DNA from: Symbiodinium natans
Taxonomy: Eukaryota > Sar > Dinophyceae > Suessiales > Symbiodiniaceae
Assembly (NCBI GenBank): GCA_905221605.1
Contig: CAJNDS010000968.1
Span: 581,501 to 645,500 of the forward strand
Direction: 5' to 3'
Length of the DNA stretch: 64,000 nucleotides
In this document: in pieces, positions 1 through 10,725 of the stretch
Numbering within the stretch: the stretch's first letter is position 1
Layout of the letters: each line of letters opens with the position of its first letter
Notes under the pieces: generated by a model
Told to the model about the DNA's origin: nothing
Seen by the model: the letters and a program-made list of their open reading frames with translations, nothing else
The model's database searches: none
Made by a program: the position numbers and the translations under genes

Positions 1-78
1 GACAAGCACAGTCTTTCATGAACTGAATGCGTCCATGGAGCCTTCGGATGAGGGCGGTGGTGGGGAGGGTTGGGAGTA

Positions 79-127
79 ACCCTAAACCCTCAACCCTCAA
101 CCCTAAACCCTAAACCCTCAACCCTAA
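79..127 (-). repeat. CCCTAAA telomere-type tract
   Basis: About seven heptamers, mixing CCCTAAA with the one-base variant CCCTCAA. It is the first of the interstitial telomere-type tracts and lies 79 bases inside the window, with unique sequence on both sides, so it is not a chromosome end. Confidence 0.93.
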
Positions 128-545
128 TCCGTTGGCTCTTTGCTTCTTTGCTTGTCAGGTGGAGGCCAAGACTTCGAGCTACCAACTAAACTGGCTTTCG
201 CGCACCTTTTCTTACTTCTCCAATAGCCAAGGGAAAAAAAGGGGGTTAAACTTCATTATTCCTACGAAATAAGGGAACCCAAAAAGCTGAAAGTTCAGCT
301 GTTGGAGAAGTGAGTTTTGCCAGCTTGGCTCATCTCCGTGTAAGATTCTGTGTAAGATCCCCCTTCAGCCCAACATAGGGGGGGAACTTCAGGTTTTTTG
401 TTGAGAGCTATTTTTTTGCCTTCTTGTCAGCCATCCCCTTGCAAACCACTGGCGGTTAGTTGAAAAGTCCAAGCCTGGGCCCTGCAGCTAGCGCCGCCAA
501 CCCAAAGAAAAACCCTCAGCATGCAGTCCGGACTTGAAGGTTCAG

Positions 546-804
546 GTTTAGGGTTTAGGGTTTAGGGTTTAGGGTTTAGGGGTTGCCCCTAGATACCCGA
601 ATAAGAACCCCCAATAGATGCCCTATAAAACAGAAGCCCCACTCAAAGAGACCACCAACCCAGAAAAGGCTTAGGGGTGTAGGGCTTAAGTCCCCCATCC
701 TCCTCCGCTATTGGGGGTCCTCTTTTGACGTTGGAGGGTTTAGGACCCAGGGTGGGCCCTGAATCCTAGGGTTTAGGGTTTAGGGTTTAGGGTTTAGGGT
801 TTAA
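546..804 (+). repeat. Two TTTAGGG tracts flanking an inverted-repeat segment
   Basis: TTTAGGG tracts at 546-580 and about 768-804 are both in plus orientation. The 187 bp between them contain an imperfect inverted repeat: AAGAACCCCCAATAG at 603-617 against CTATTGGGGGTCCTCTT at 708-724. This may be a small MITE-like element with a telomeric tract on each side. No coding potential is seen. Confidence 0.7.
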
Positions 805-1025
805 ACAATATGATTATATGCATGTTTATCTACATCTTGATTCCAAACACCCTCCAACCCCCCGATGGGGGTCTTCCGCCGAAGCGGCGTGTGGCGTTGT
901 GAGCCAATGGACAGCGCGCCCGACGTGACGTGCAGAATGCCTGAGCTCAGCCTCTATGTTTTAGAACTTAAACCTTGCAGGGCATCCGTGAGGACCATCA
1001 TATAACCGACTCTGTCGCTTCTTTG

Positions 1026-1232
1026 CCCTAAACCCTAAACCCTAAACCCTAAATCCTAAACCCTAAACCCTAAACCCTAAGCCCTAAACCCTAAGCCCTA
1101 AACCCTAATGCTCGCAACATCTGCCGAGACGCAGCCGGCGGGCTCGTCCACCTTCTCTGGCTCACCTAGCCTCCCAGAACTCGCGCAACCGCGCGTGCAA
1201 AAAACAAGGGTTTAGGGTTTAGGGTTTAGGGT
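1026..1232. repeat. Telomere-bracketed cassette 1 (99-bp insert)
   Basis: A CCCTAAA tract (1026-1108, about 12 units, including CCCTAAG variants) is followed by 99 bp of GC-rich single-copy sequence. A TTTAGGG tract (1208-1232) follows. The G-rich strands point outward on both sides, as at the ends of a linear chromosome. The right tract runs directly into a family-D palindrome. Confidence 0.8.
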
Positions 1233-1233
1233 T

Positions 1234-1283
1234 CCAGGAGGGGCTATGAGGCCCTATAATCCCCGTAGCATAGCCCGTCCTGG
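1234..1283. mobile_element. Family D palindromic element, short copy
   Basis: The 50-bp sequence starts CCAGGAGGGGCTATG and ends CATAGCCCGTCCTGG, so the two ends are near-perfect inverted repeats. Longer relatives with the ends CCAGGATGGGCTATT and AATAGCCCATCCTGG lie at 20597-20698 and 57756-57844. It is best read as a deleted MITE. The TTTAGGG tract ends at its left edge. Confidence 0.6.
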
Positions 1284-1330
1284 TTCTCACCTTCTCTCCC
1301 CACGATTCAGGGCGCCTTCTAAACCCTCAA

Positions 1331-1450
1331 CTACTCTTTGCTTAAGAACCCAACAGAGTATAAAAGTAATAGCCCCTATGTTACCCTTATAAGGATATGT
1401 TTGATTTTTTGGGAGAATATTTTTGGGGGGGCTCTTAAATAAGTAGTAGT
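1331..1450. mobile_element. Family E inverted-repeat element
   Basis: It begins CTACTCTTTGCTTAAGAACC and ends in CTCTTAAATAAGTAGTAG, giving imperfect terminal inverted repeats of about 18 bp. The interior is shared with 15568-15685 and 46215-46329, including GTAATAGCCCCTATGTT and CCTTATAAGGA. There is no reading frame, so it is a non-autonomous element. Confidence 0.7.
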
Positions 1451-1582
1451 CAACCCTTCTTGGCCGCTCTTAAGTGCAGATTTGGATTAGGATGGAAGGG
1501 CCCGAGCTGAGTCAAGTTGCGGCCAGAAGGCCTGAGGAGACTCATCGCAGGCAGAAAGCCCTAAATTCTAAACCCTGCGTTT

Positions 1583-1633
1583 AGGGTTTATAGGGTATAG
1601 GGTATAGGGTTTAGGGAGTTTAGGGTTTAGGGG
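1583..1633 (+). repeat. Degenerate TTTAGGG tract with TATAGGG units
   Basis: Successive TTTAGGG, TATAGGG and GTATAGGG units, ending at a GGGGCCC block. The substitutions show this tract is older or less homogeneous than neighbouring perfect ones. From here to about 2095 the sequence holds one family-F element and otherwise nothing I recognise. Confidence 0.75.
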
Positions 1634-1784
1634 CCCTAAGTTCCAAACCCTGCACTGCAAGCATCCTGCGATATGAGAAGCACGAGCTGAGGCACAACAA
1701 GGTCAGTTCCTCAAATTCATGTACCTTTTTTCGGATACCCTGCACTTTTCCGAACATCAGGGTCCTACTGAAGGTCCCTTGCTA

Positions 1785-1884
1785 CTTGTAAGTGGGGTTG
1801 TGGATAACTATAATTATTAAGCGGCTATGCTCTTCTGTAGGGTACCTCTAACCCTACTTATACCTACCCATGAACCTCCAAGTA
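1785..1884 (-). mobile_element. Family F element, inverted copy
   Basis: The right end reads ACCCATGAACCTCCAAGTA, the reverse complement of the family start TACTTGGAGGTTCATGGGT seen in related form at 29897 and 49288. The left part has ACTTGTAAGTGGGGTTG, matching the ACTTATAACC-type end of other copies. About 100 bp and non-coding. Confidence 0.6.
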
Positions 1885-2097
1885 GTCCGAACCAGAAAGA
1901 CAATGAAGAGCTTTGAAGGGCATGAACATGAACAAGTCAAGATGTGCCTTCGAGCCCCTCCCACCCCCACCCCCAAGGGAAACATGCTTCACATGGCTTC
2001 CAACTCAAAGCGAAAGAACGGAACCCCCTAAAACCCCGCTGGCAAGCCTATGAACCCGGCATGTCAAACTCCCCTAAAACCAAAACCGAAAACGAAT

Positions 2098-2257
2098 AAC
2101 CCTAAACCCTAAACCCTAAACCCCCACAAATGTTTCGGAACTGCGGCCGCCTGCCTGCGTAACAGCCCCTCGGCTGCGTCACTTTGGCTGCGAGTGAGAC
2201 CTTGAGTCCTGGGATCTCTGGCGTCGAGAACTACAGGGAACTAGGCTTTGCCCTCAC

Positions 2258-2296
<39 letters not shown>

Positions 2297-2536
2297 TATA
2301 TATATATATGTATATATACATTTTATTTAGTTATTTATTTGCTTATTTATTTATAATTTATAAGCGATAGGGCTTCGGGCTTCAAAATGGAGTCTTCAAG
2401 GGGAGAACCTAGAACCTCATACGTGCACCGCATGCTCACGCCACACCTCTCGTGTGGAGCGGGGGGGAGCGGGTTTAGGGTTTAGGGCTAGGGTTTAGCG
2501 TTTAGGGTTTAGGGTTTCGGGTTGAGGGTTAGGGGG
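2098..2536. repeat. Telomere tracts with (CA)n and (TA)n microsatellite between
   Basis: A CCCTAAA tract (2098-2123) and a TTTAGGG tract (about 2473-2536, with TTTAGCG and TTTCGGG variants) enclose 350 bp. That segment contains (CA)n at about 2262-2293, (TA)n at 2294-2320 and a TTTA-rich stretch to 2352. No gene is visible. Confidence 0.85.
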
Positions 2537-2807
2537 AGGCCGGGTGGCGCAGCTAACTGCCGGGGCCTTGAAGCCACAAAGCCCCTAAACGCCACAAACG
2601 CTTCAGAGGGAAGAGGGAAACCTTTTGCTGAAGAACCCCTCAAAAATGAGAATAGCCCCCTAGACTACCCGCGGTATAATTCGGAATTGCTGCCGGGCCG
2701 ATCTTCTGCCCGCCCAGGCGCTTGCAAGGCACGAACTCGAGGAATGTCCGCTTCCTGTGAGCATTTTTGGGCAACTCCCCAAGCCCTTGGATTTTGCGGG
2801 GGATCGG

Positions 2808-3520
2808 GTGTAGGGTTCAGGGTTTAGGGTCTAGGGTTTAGTTGTGATCGAGTTTTGGGGCTTGGGGGACATTTGGGTGTTAGGCTACCGGGATGTAGAC
2901 TCAGAGGAGCATGTGAGGGTTTGCGGTCGCCCTAGTGCCCTAGGGTTTAGGTCTCAACCTCACGCTCCGCCCAGATTTGAGACTGTTGGCAAGATAGGTG
3001 CGAAGATAGACTGCAAGGTTTTTGGCTTAGAGGGTCTTTGTATGTCTAGGTTGTGTTTTCGGTTTGTACACGTCTCGTCTCGACTGGTGCGATGACACTG
3101 CGCAGGGATTCAGGAGGTTTTTGTTTGGGGTTTAGGGTTTGGGGGAGAGCTAGCTTCTGTTATGAGTCTTTGGCCTGGGGGAGAATGCTCTGTCTCCCCT
3201 GGGCCCAAAAAACCCTCACAGCTTTAGGGAGACAACAGCAATTCTCGGCCCAGATTCTCCGCCAGGACGAAGTCCAGAATCTCCTCCTGATCTGCACTGG
3301 TTTAGGGTTTAGGGCTTTTGGTTTAGGTCTTAGGGACATGCAGAGGGCTGGTCTCAAATTCTTGCGGGTTACACTCCTAAGAGAGAGGTTTCGGGGGGAT
3401 GACATCTATGAACTGCAGCTTCTGATTTTGGGGTTTCCGGGTCTGGGTGAGGGCTTCCAAGGGCTTGTGAGTTCGAGGCCGTCTTAGGGTGACTGGAATT
3501 TGTTCCTCGGGCCACCCTTT
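2808..3520. other. Region with scattered single telomere heptamers, no recognised gene
   Basis: Isolated TTTAGGG copies occur at about 2808-2840, 2940, 3128-3140 and 3300-3315 in otherwise unique DNA. A 144-codon open frame at 3053-3487 has a weak composition, contains translated TTTAGGG peptides (GFRV-like) and is overlapped by an 81-codon frame on the other strand. I do not call it a gene. Confidence 0.6.
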
Positions 3521-3607
3521 TGCCCTAAACCCTAATCCCTTCTGCAACGAGCTTGGCTATGCTCCCGCCCGGCTTGGCTGTCCCAAAACCCTGCACTCGT
3601 GACAGGG

Positions 3608-3824
3608 CCTAAACCCTAAACCCTAAACCCTAAACCCTAAACCCTATAAACCCTAAACACCGGAGCCCCTGCACTCTTTTTGAGCCAGTGAAGCCCGAGT
3701 CCTAGAGCCCCGAACCCTGAAGTGGCTGACATAGAGGTTTCGCCCTCCAGGATGGCAGGATGCATAGGTTCAGGGTTTAGGGTTTAGGGTTTAGGGTTTA
3801 GGGTTTAGGGTTTAGGGTTTAGGG
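3608..3824. repeat. Telomere-bracketed cassette 2 (114-bp insert)
   Basis: CCCTAAA units at 3608-3658, a 114-bp single-copy insert, then about seven perfect TTTAGGG units at 3773-3824. The next two tracts (3931 and 4073) continue the alternation at nearly the same spacing. Confidence 0.85.
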
Positions 3825-4098
3825 CATAGCCCGTAGCAATCCGAACTCCCTGAACCAGCTCCAACCCAGCGTCACCTGACCTGGGCAGGGTTTGGATGAC
3901 CGCAGGCGCGAAGTCTGAGTGGGCCCGAAGCCCTAAACCCTAAACCCTAAACCCTGAACCTGAAGGTGACCTAAACCCTGCACGAATGGGCCCCGAAGCT
4001 AGAAGCTGGAAACAAGTCCACAGCGCGGCTGAATGTTCTAAAGGAGCTTCGGGTCTTTGGTGTTTTGTTTCAGGGTTTAGGGTTTAGGGTTTAGGGTT
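3825..4098. repeat. Telomere-bracketed cassette 3 (116-bp insert) and preceding spacer
   Basis: After a 106-bp spacer, CCCTAAA (3931-3956) opens a 116-bp insert that closes at TTTAGGG (4073-4098). The insert ends GTTTTGTTTCAG directly before the tract, which resembles a polypyrimidine-AG acceptor. That resemblance may be chance. Confidence 0.8.
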
Positions 4099-4584
4099 GT
4101 AGCCCCCTTGAGGTACGGAAGGGTTTGGGGTTTAGGGCTTAACGTGACTGACGAAGCTGGGTACCCATTCCTTGCAAGTTGCCCCAAAGATTGTTTATAC
4201 TTTGAACTTCAAGCCCTAAAAACCCTGGACCTTACCTTCTCTGCCGAGGTATTTCTGCTCAAGGTTTAGGGATAGGCGCACCTCTAGAGCGATGGTCATT
4301 GTTCGGGCGGCGTGCGTCTGGCGATGTCCTGCGCGGTCATAGACTTCGCTCCCTCTAACCACCCTAAACCCTAAGCCCTAAACCTTTACACCGCTTGAGC
4401 CCCCCAGCCCCAACCCTAAAACCCTAAACAGACTTGACAAAAACTGCCTTGTCATCGGCCCCTACCCCTCATAGACTCTAACATAGGGTCGGAATAATTA
4501 CTAGTAGAATTTCCTTATGGTCCCTTTAGAAACATACTATACTAACCCCCCAAAACCCCTACTATTCTAATTACTGAGGCCCCT

Positions 4585-5223
4585 CGTTTAGGGTTTAGGG
4601 TTTAGGGTTACAAGCTTGGGGTCCTCTCCAGAGGGTCGCGCGGGCATCTGATCTCAGCCAAATTCTGAAAGGCCGGGCGATCGACGGAATTAGGGTTTAG
4701 GGTTTAGGGTTTGAGGGGCTCGGTTCCTTGGCTACCTGGGAATCTTCTTTTGCTGGTGGGGTTGATAATATCAACTAAGACCCCTCCCCCCCTACTACTA
4801 GCCGAGCTCACAAAGGCGGGAGAAGCCTCAACGACGGATGCATCTACACTCCCCTAGCCCTCAACGACTCAGGCTCCTCTGTCGGGCGATTGTTCTTGAT
4901 CATTCATGCTTTTCCTATTGCTGCTATTCTCATTCTGCTTCTTATGTTGTTGAAATACTATGTTGTGTGCATTTCTTTTGCGGGGGGAAAAATCCCAATA
5001 TAAACCAATGATTGTTTAGTGAGAACCGGCACTTTGGGAAGTTGCGGAGACAGGACCTCGAATGAACTTACTCCGGGACTCTGGGATGTGTCACCGGCTA
5101 CAACGCCCACAGCGCAGGAAACGCAACCTGGCCCTGAACCGTATCGAGGTTTGGGGTTTGGTGTTTAGGGTTTCGAGATTTAGGGTTTAGGGTTCAGGGT
5201 TTCGAAGTGTAGGGTTTAGGGTT
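4585..5223 (+). repeat. TTTAGGG tracts around AT-rich unique DNA
   Basis: Short tracts lie at 4585-4611 and 4690-4712. A longer degenerate one (TTTGGGG, TTTCGAG and TTTAGGG mixed) lies at 5158-5223. The 440 bp between 4713 and 5157 include TTCTTATGTTGTTG-like AT-rich sequence and no open frame of note. Confidence 0.8.
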
Positions 5224-5592
5224 GGATCCACCACGAAATGACCCATGTTAAGCGTCAGCCTTTTGCCCGTCTTGGCTGCGACACCTTCACTCCGCCTAAC
5301 TCAATCTGTCGGGGCGGCTACCGTATTTACGGTTGAGGGCCTTGAACCCTGCATAATGTCCCTCAAAACACCTTCTTGGCACCGGGACTCTGGCACACCA
5401 GAACAGAATGTCGAAACCCAAACCCTTACACTCCTGGCGCCCCCTGAAGCACTCCTTAACCCAAGCCGGCACACTAGCTGTGAACCTTTGTTTCGGGTCT
5501 TTGTTTGCCCCCCCCGACCCCCCCAAAACTCTAAGACTCTTATCTGCTAGCCGTCACTAACCTGCATGTGTATGGGCTATACCCAGTTCCGC

Positions 5593-5626
5593 GGCAACTA
5601 CCACGCGTTGGTAGTGCGAGTTGCCG
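5593..5626. other. Short hairpin GGCAACTACCA / TGGTAG..TTGCC
   Basis: Arms of about 11 bases pair around a CGCGT loop with a 3-base bulge on the right arm. It does not fold as a tRNA. The surrounding 5500-6270 interval holds overlapping short frames on both strands and a CA/TA microsatellite (5813-5851), but no recognisable gene. Confidence 0.4.
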
Positions 5627-5815
5627 ATGTGTACATCCGACATGCAGTCTGGCCAATTTTTAGACGTCTACCACGGGGCGGGGGGAGCTTGGGGGATAGG
5701 GTTTACCCACAGTAGCAACCGAGGTTGTAAAACCACAGCACCCCTTAATGAAGGAGCACCTTAGCCTCTTTCTTTCTCTCTCACACTCTCGGTATGTATA
5801 TGTGTATATGTATAT

Positions 5816-5851
<36 letters not shown>

Positions 5852-6513
5852 TCATGGATGCATAATGTTTTTTGTGCACAGTATGTATCTGCAACTATAA
5901 CATGGTTCTAGTTCTGAAATAATGTGCAGTCCTTCACGAATTAGGGGGGCTATTGGGCATCTGGGAACATCGCCACCCGTCACATCGAGTGCTATGCTTC
6001 CGGCGGGCTTTACAGTTGGAAGGGTCTCCGCTGGACCTGTACAGAACATCAAGTTGCGTGGTCGTTGCCCCCCCTCCTTGACTTGCCGTCTGACTGAGAT
6101 GTCATTTCTTTGAAAAAAGCACGCTGCGTGATGTGGGTGTGGGACCGGCAAGCCAAATGGGAGGGGGTAACTTGGAGAGCACCTACGCAAAGAGGATGCA
6201 TGTAGAGACCGTGTGTTGAATGACGGACTGAAGGAACCAAACCCTTTTGAACCCGGGCTAGGAACAAAACCCCAAGTCCTAAACCCTAATTCGCTTGAGA
6301 CAGGAAGACATGGGCTTGCTACAAATCTTCCCTTATATCTCCCGAAATAACCCGAACTTTTTTCCAGGTTACCTCAGAATCCTAGAAGGGGCTCCTAAGC
6401 ACCTACAAAAAAGGTCGGCGAGGAGTTCTTAAGGAAGGAATGACATGTGGGCTCCCCCTCTTCCCTCCTAAGAGCTATAGTCAGCAGCTTCAGAAACCCA
6501 TGGGCTCCCCTCT

Positions 6514-6628
6514 CCTACCCCCCCCCCCCCCAGGTTCCCCCCCCGATAATTAAGCAATTAAGGCTATTTAAAGGGATAATTGAGCCGAATTAAGGTGACT
6601 TAAGGGGGGGGAACCTAGGGGGGGGTAG
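6514..6628. mobile_element. Family I foldback element with poly-C/poly-G ends
   Basis: The left end reads CTAC, then a C run, then AGGTTCCCCCCCC. The right end reads GGGGGGGGAACCTAGG, a G run, then TAG. These are mirror-image inverted repeats of about 30 bp around an AT-rich core with repeated AATTAAG. The AACCTA core of the terminus recurs in the homopolymer foldback at 17025-17096. Confidence 0.65.
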
Positions 6629-6738
6629 TAGTATAGAGGGGGGTAGAAGGGGGAATTTATGAGAAACTGAACCCACAGATTCCAGGATTGCGCCGGTTTA
6701 GAGGGCCCTGAGGATGCTTGGGTGTTGGGCTTCGGAGG

Positions 6739-6774
6739 TTTAGGGTTTAGGGTTTAGGGTTTAGGGTTCAGGGA
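6739..6774 (+). repeat. TTTAGGG tract
   Basis: Five plus-strand heptamers ending at TTCAGGG. The following 1.1 kb (to 7903) holds overlapping 60-120 codon frames on both strands, a C/T microsatellite and a partial family-B element, but no supported gene. Confidence 0.9.
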
Positions 6775-7422
6775 TTGAGGGATTAAGGGATTGAGCAGAA
6801 CACTGCAGCAGGTGATCTTCAAGATGGTGCACCCAGGGGTTTCAAGCCCCGCCCAGTAAAACGAAGCCGCTCTTGCCACTGATTTTCTAAAGATGCCACG
6901 CGGCTTTTTCTGATCCCCACTGTCTGTCTTAGAGTTAGGACAGTAAGTAAGGAAAATACTGGGCCGTGGACCACATCTTGGGCACCCGATGCTAAATACA
7001 CGTGTGGTATGCGAGATGTTTCTGCCCTTGGGCGGATCTGAAACCCCGAGAAGCATCCGATCGTGTCATGCAGTGACGCCTGGGACCTTTTCCCAGAAAT
7101 GCCTTGCCCAGCAAGTTCGCGCAAAAATCAAGGCACCGACAACCAACCCTTTCACCTCATAGCTCATGGCTCGACTCTGCAACATGGACCCTGGCTTATC
7201 AAAGGGTCCCCTCCTGATGTGAACCACCTACTAATGCTAAACATGCACACTGCAAGACGAATGAAAGGATACTATAGTGAGTGGGATGTGTCTTGCAACA
7301 TTAAGGAGTGTCGAGGCTGAATCTTGCTCTCTTTGGGGAAGGGGGCGATTTTTAACAGAGCCACGAAGCACATCCTCATGTGCCCCACGAAACGATGCTC
7401 CTCCTTGAGTCTCGAGCCCACG

Positions 7423-7481
7423 CACTCACTCACTTTCGCTCCTTTGTGCTCACTCTCTCGCTCACTCTCTCTCTGTCTCCC

Positions 7482-7525
<44 letters not shown>

Positions 7526-7600
7526 TCTCTCTCTCTCTCTCCTTCGCTCCCTCCTAAACCCTAAACCCAAAAAACAAGCCCCCCCCCCCCCCCCCACCCC
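7423..7600. repeat. Pyrimidine microsatellite with 41-base C run
   Basis: CTCACT and CTCTCTCT repeats flank an uninterrupted C run at 7483-7523, with a second C run near 7577-7595 separated by two CCCTAAA units. Translated plus frames give poly-proline, so the ORFs across it are artefacts of composition. Confidence 0.92.
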
Positions 7601-7774
7601 AAAGCCATTCCAGCAAAACCCGGCATTGCCAAGTAATCAAACAGGGTGCCCTCTAGTGCTCTTGCTTTGTAAATGGTCAACTTCAGGGATGCTACCCAGA
7701 TCCCCTCTGGGGACTCCTGGGCATCACCTAGAAGTCCCAGACCCCTAGAACCCCAAACTCAAGAATCTATGGGT

Positions 7775-7811
7775 AGTCAAAGGTTATAAAGGTTACATAC
7801 TCTACTACGAG
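7775..7811 (+). mobile_element. Family B 3' fragment
   Basis: It matches only the last part of family B: AAAGGTTATAAAGGTTACAT followed by ACTCTACTAC. The 5' part with GTTGTCCAGTACC is absent, so this is a truncated copy. Confidence 0.65.
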
Positions 7812-7903
7812 GTAGTTTAGAAGTGGCATATATGGAGTCCCCTCTTAAGGGCCCATACAAATGGACCATGTCACTACCCTAAGGAAAAAAACCGCAGTTT
7901 GGG

Positions 7904-8132
7904 GTTTAGGGTTTAGGGTTTAGGGTTTAGGGTTTAGGGTTTAGGGTTTAGGGTTTAGGGTACCCCAAGCTTGTACAAACGGAGGTCGTCGGCGCGTTGA
8001 CATCGGACGACTGCCAGCTTGCTACGCGTGGTCTCGGCACCTGTGGCCTGATTCAGGAACGAAAAGTGCAGAAGGATCCCAAACCCTAAACCCTAAACCC
8101 TAAACCCTAAACCCTAAACCCTAAACCCTAAA
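7904..8132. repeat. Head-to-head telomere tracts (TTTAGGG 8, 120-bp spacer, CCCTAAA 7)
   Basis: Eight perfect TTTAGGG units at 7904-7960 face about seven CCCTAAA units at 8081-8132 across 120 bp of unique sequence. The G-rich strands point inward, the opposite polarity to the cassettes elsewhere. Both arrays are almost free of substitutions. Confidence 0.93.
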
Positions 8133-8339
8133 CACTAGCAGAAGCAGCTTGAAGAAAACCATCTTAGGCGTGTTTCCTTCGCTGGCTTCTTGAACAGGAA
8201 ACTGTGGGAGCCTAGAAAATCTGCGCGAAGCCCTAACTAGTCGCAAATGGTTTAGGGCCCCTAAGGTTTGAAAAGAAGGAAGGTGCGGCATGATTGTTGG
8301 TCTTACAATGCAGGAGGGAGGGTTTAGGCTTAGGGCTTT

Positions 8340-8693
8340 ATCCCTTCCCAACAATACTAAGCGGGGGGACCCCCCCCCCCCCCCCCGAAATAGAAACTCG
8401 AAATGTGTTTTGATTATGAGGGGGATGTTCATATCTAAATGTCACGTTTGGGGTCTAAAGGGTTTAGGGGCTAGGCTTCAGGTTCTGGAGGGTTTAAGTA
8501 ACTACATAATAAATTTGAGAGGGAAGGAGGGTTGACGGTTTCAGGGTTTAGGATTGGCTTGAGGGCTTGGGGAGCCCTGCACCCACCCCCTCAATTCGGA
8601 ATCGGGTTCAAAAGGTGGGGTCGGTTTCGGCAAGATTTTCCGACAGGTGTTTTTATACTTAGGGGGGGTATTTAAAGAAAGGCGGAAGCGATT
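8340..8693. mobile_element. Family H element, copy 1
   Basis: About 354 bp, beginning near ATCCCTTCCC and ending GGCGGAAGCGATT. It is colinear with 20240-20519. Shared blocks include TTTGGGGTC, TTGGGGAGCCCTG and GGGGTCGGTTTCGGCA followed by AGATTTTCCG. Terminal inverted repeats are clearer in copy 2. Divergence and indels between the copies indicate an old non-autonomous transposon. Confidence 0.75.
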
Positions 8694-8699
8694 AGGGTG

Positions 8700-9330
8700 G
8701 TTTAAGAGGTTTCGCACAGATAGCGCAGGACGCCACGCAGCAATGGGCAGAAAGTGTACAGCCCCCCAGACTAGACAAAGGGGCGAAAAGAGGACTTACA
8801 TTCGGGGTGTCATACGCCAAGCCTGTACAACATCGAATTCGAAAAACATCTGGCGACACTAAATCAAACACGGGTACTGTGTTCAATCGGAATTGGAAGG
8901 CGTTTTGCAGCCTTCTCCTGGGATGAGTCCAAGCAATACACCTCCGACAGTGGCGATTCACATGGCTGCCAACAATCCCCGCCCTCAGCTATAGAAGCCA
9001 ACAAAACATGATTGAACTCTTGTCGAAATATTCCGTGCTAGTGTATGCAAGGCAATCACGTTCCGTGAAACACCCTAGTCTCATCACATCTGTATTTCTA
9101 CATGTATATGTCATGTACGCTGGTAGGAAATGCACGAATCTATCATAATCTATCCGTATGTAGTCTGAGTCTGTGCAGATTCGTTTGCCCTATAAACCTA
9201 GCAGATGCGAAGTTTGCTCGTCCTTCCCAGGGGATGAAGGGTGAACGTTGCTTCCTCGACTACTAAAGAAATGAGACGAAGATTATCAACCCTGGCCCCT
9301 GATAACCAATCCCTAAGCCCAAAACCTTGG
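8700..9330. other. Telomere-poor stretch, no recognised gene
   Basis: About 630 bp without telomere units. Frames of 71 codons (8647-8862, plus) and 89 codons (8692-8961, minus) overlap almost completely, so at most one could be real. Neither shows a motif I recognise. Confidence 0.4.
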
Positions 9331-9333
9331 AAC

Positions 9334-10250
9334 CAACCTCCACGGCAGGAGCAAGCAAGGACTTCCGCGGCCGGCAAGCGCCAAGGCGCGCGGCCCTCCC
9401 GCCCAGGGAGCCCAATGCCCCGGTGATAGTCAGGGTTTAGGACATGTGCACGGTTCCGCAACTGCCGAGCCCGCGCACTATGCCGTGCGTGCTGTCGTCC
9501 GGGTTTAGGGTTTGGGTTGCCTCAAACGAGTAGCAGGCGAAAATTGATTCCCTCTCTCCCCGAACATGAAATCCCCGATATAGCTCTTATCACATGCTAA
9601 ACATACATGAGGAGATCTCACTGTATGTGGGGGGAACGGGGTTTAGGTGTCTTTCTGAATCCCTATCAGACTCAATAGAAGCGAATGGGCTCCCCGAGAG
9701 CACATGGCCGACGTGGCCAGGGTTGGAGACTGGCCTTTGCGTTCACAAGTCCCACTTGTCCAATCTCTAGGACAGTTTCACTCGAAGCCAACCTCCACGG
9801 CAGGAGCAAGCAAAAACTTCCACGGCCGGCAAGCGCCAACAAGTGCCAGGACGGGTGGCCCTCGGCCCAGCCCACTACCCTTTTATTGGCAGGGTTTTGG
9901 CTGTGCGCGGTTCTGCAGCCGCCGAGCCCGCGCACTATGCCGTGTGTGCTAGAGTCAGGGTTTGGGCCTTGGGTTGTCTTCAACGATAAGCTGGCGAAAG
10001 TGATTCCTTCTCCCCCAAGATGACACCCCTGATACAGCTCGTAAAAAACATCTTCAGCCTGCGTCCTGCGTGAGGAGTTAAAGCCCTTCAGATTATCATG
10101 GGGGGGGGGGGGGGGGGACGGGGTTAAGGTGTATTTCTGAATCCCTATTAGACTCAATAAAAGGGAATGGGCTCCCCGAGAGCACATGGCCGGACGTGGC
10201 CAGGGTTGGAGAGTGGCTGTTGCTTTTCACAAGTCCTACTTGTCCAGTCT
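9334..10250 (+). repeat. Two-copy tandem duplication, unit about 455-480 bp
   Basis: Copy 1 starts CAACCTCCACGGCAGGAGCA at 9334 and copy 2 repeats it at 9789. Both then carry the CGGCCGGCAAGCGCCAA block, a GCCGAGCCCGCGCACTATGC block and, near the end, AATGGGCTCCCCGAGAGCAC and ATGGCC. Copies differ by substitutions and indels, including an expanded G run at 10099-10117 in copy 2. Open frames across it (up to 171 codons, minus) are not conserved between the copies, so the duplication is not a visible gene pair. Confidence 0.88.
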
Positions 10251-10262
10251 CCAAGCTTCCCC

Positions 10263-10320
10263 TACAAGAATCTTGTAAGAGGCTAACATGGTCCCTCTAT
10301 ACTCTTTACAAGAGTCGTAG
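10263..10320. other. Small inverted repeat around CTTGTAAGAG
   Basis: CTACAAGAATCTTGTAAGAG on the left pairs imperfectly with CTCTTTACAAGAGTCGTAG on the right around about 18 bp. It may be a small MITE or a degraded hairpin. It lies just after the tandem duplication. Confidence 0.45.
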
Positions 10321-10725
10321 ATAAACGCTAACTACTTGGCTTCCTGGGATAGCTATAGGCAACCCCTGGCGGGCTTGAGGGACTACTACAAGGAAGGTGT
10401 GGTTTTGAGGTGGAGGGAGGCCGGGGGGGGGGGGGGGGGGGAAGGACTGCAATTGAATCGAGGGTTGGATTGCCAGGCTGAGAGTTCAACCGCCTAGGTT
10501 GCAAAGCCCTCCAGTAAGGAGCCACCATGCCGACCCTGACCTAGCGAATCATGCGGCGGCTTGCGTATTTACGGCAAAACTTACGGTTTAGAGTTTGCTC
10601 ATGGGGGGCGCCTTTCAGGGAATTTTGCGTTTTAGGGTTAAGGGCTTATAAGGATCCAAGTGTCCAAGCGTGGCCTAGCTCATACTATCGAGCCTTCTGG
10701 CTTCGCAGGGTTTGCAGGGCTTAAG

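Noticed and set aside
1-127. Window start as a chromosome end
   Set aside because: The CCCTAAA tract is short, variant-rich and starts 79 bases in, with unique DNA outside it. A terminal telomere would be long and flush with the end.
3053-3487. 144-codon plus frame
   Set aside because: It contains translated TTTAGGG, has an overlapping minus frame and shows no motif or codon bias that I can see.
5593-5626. tRNA-like hairpin
   Set aside because: Only one stem-loop is present. There is no T-arm GGTTCGA-type box or acceptor pairing in the right place.
7324-7748. Proline-rich frames of 77 and 122 codons
   Set aside because: They are translations of the 41-base C run and flanking CT repeats, with no conserved flanks.
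9672-10187. 171-codon minus frame
   Set aside because: It spans the second copy of a tandem duplication and a G run. The equivalent frame is broken in the first copy.
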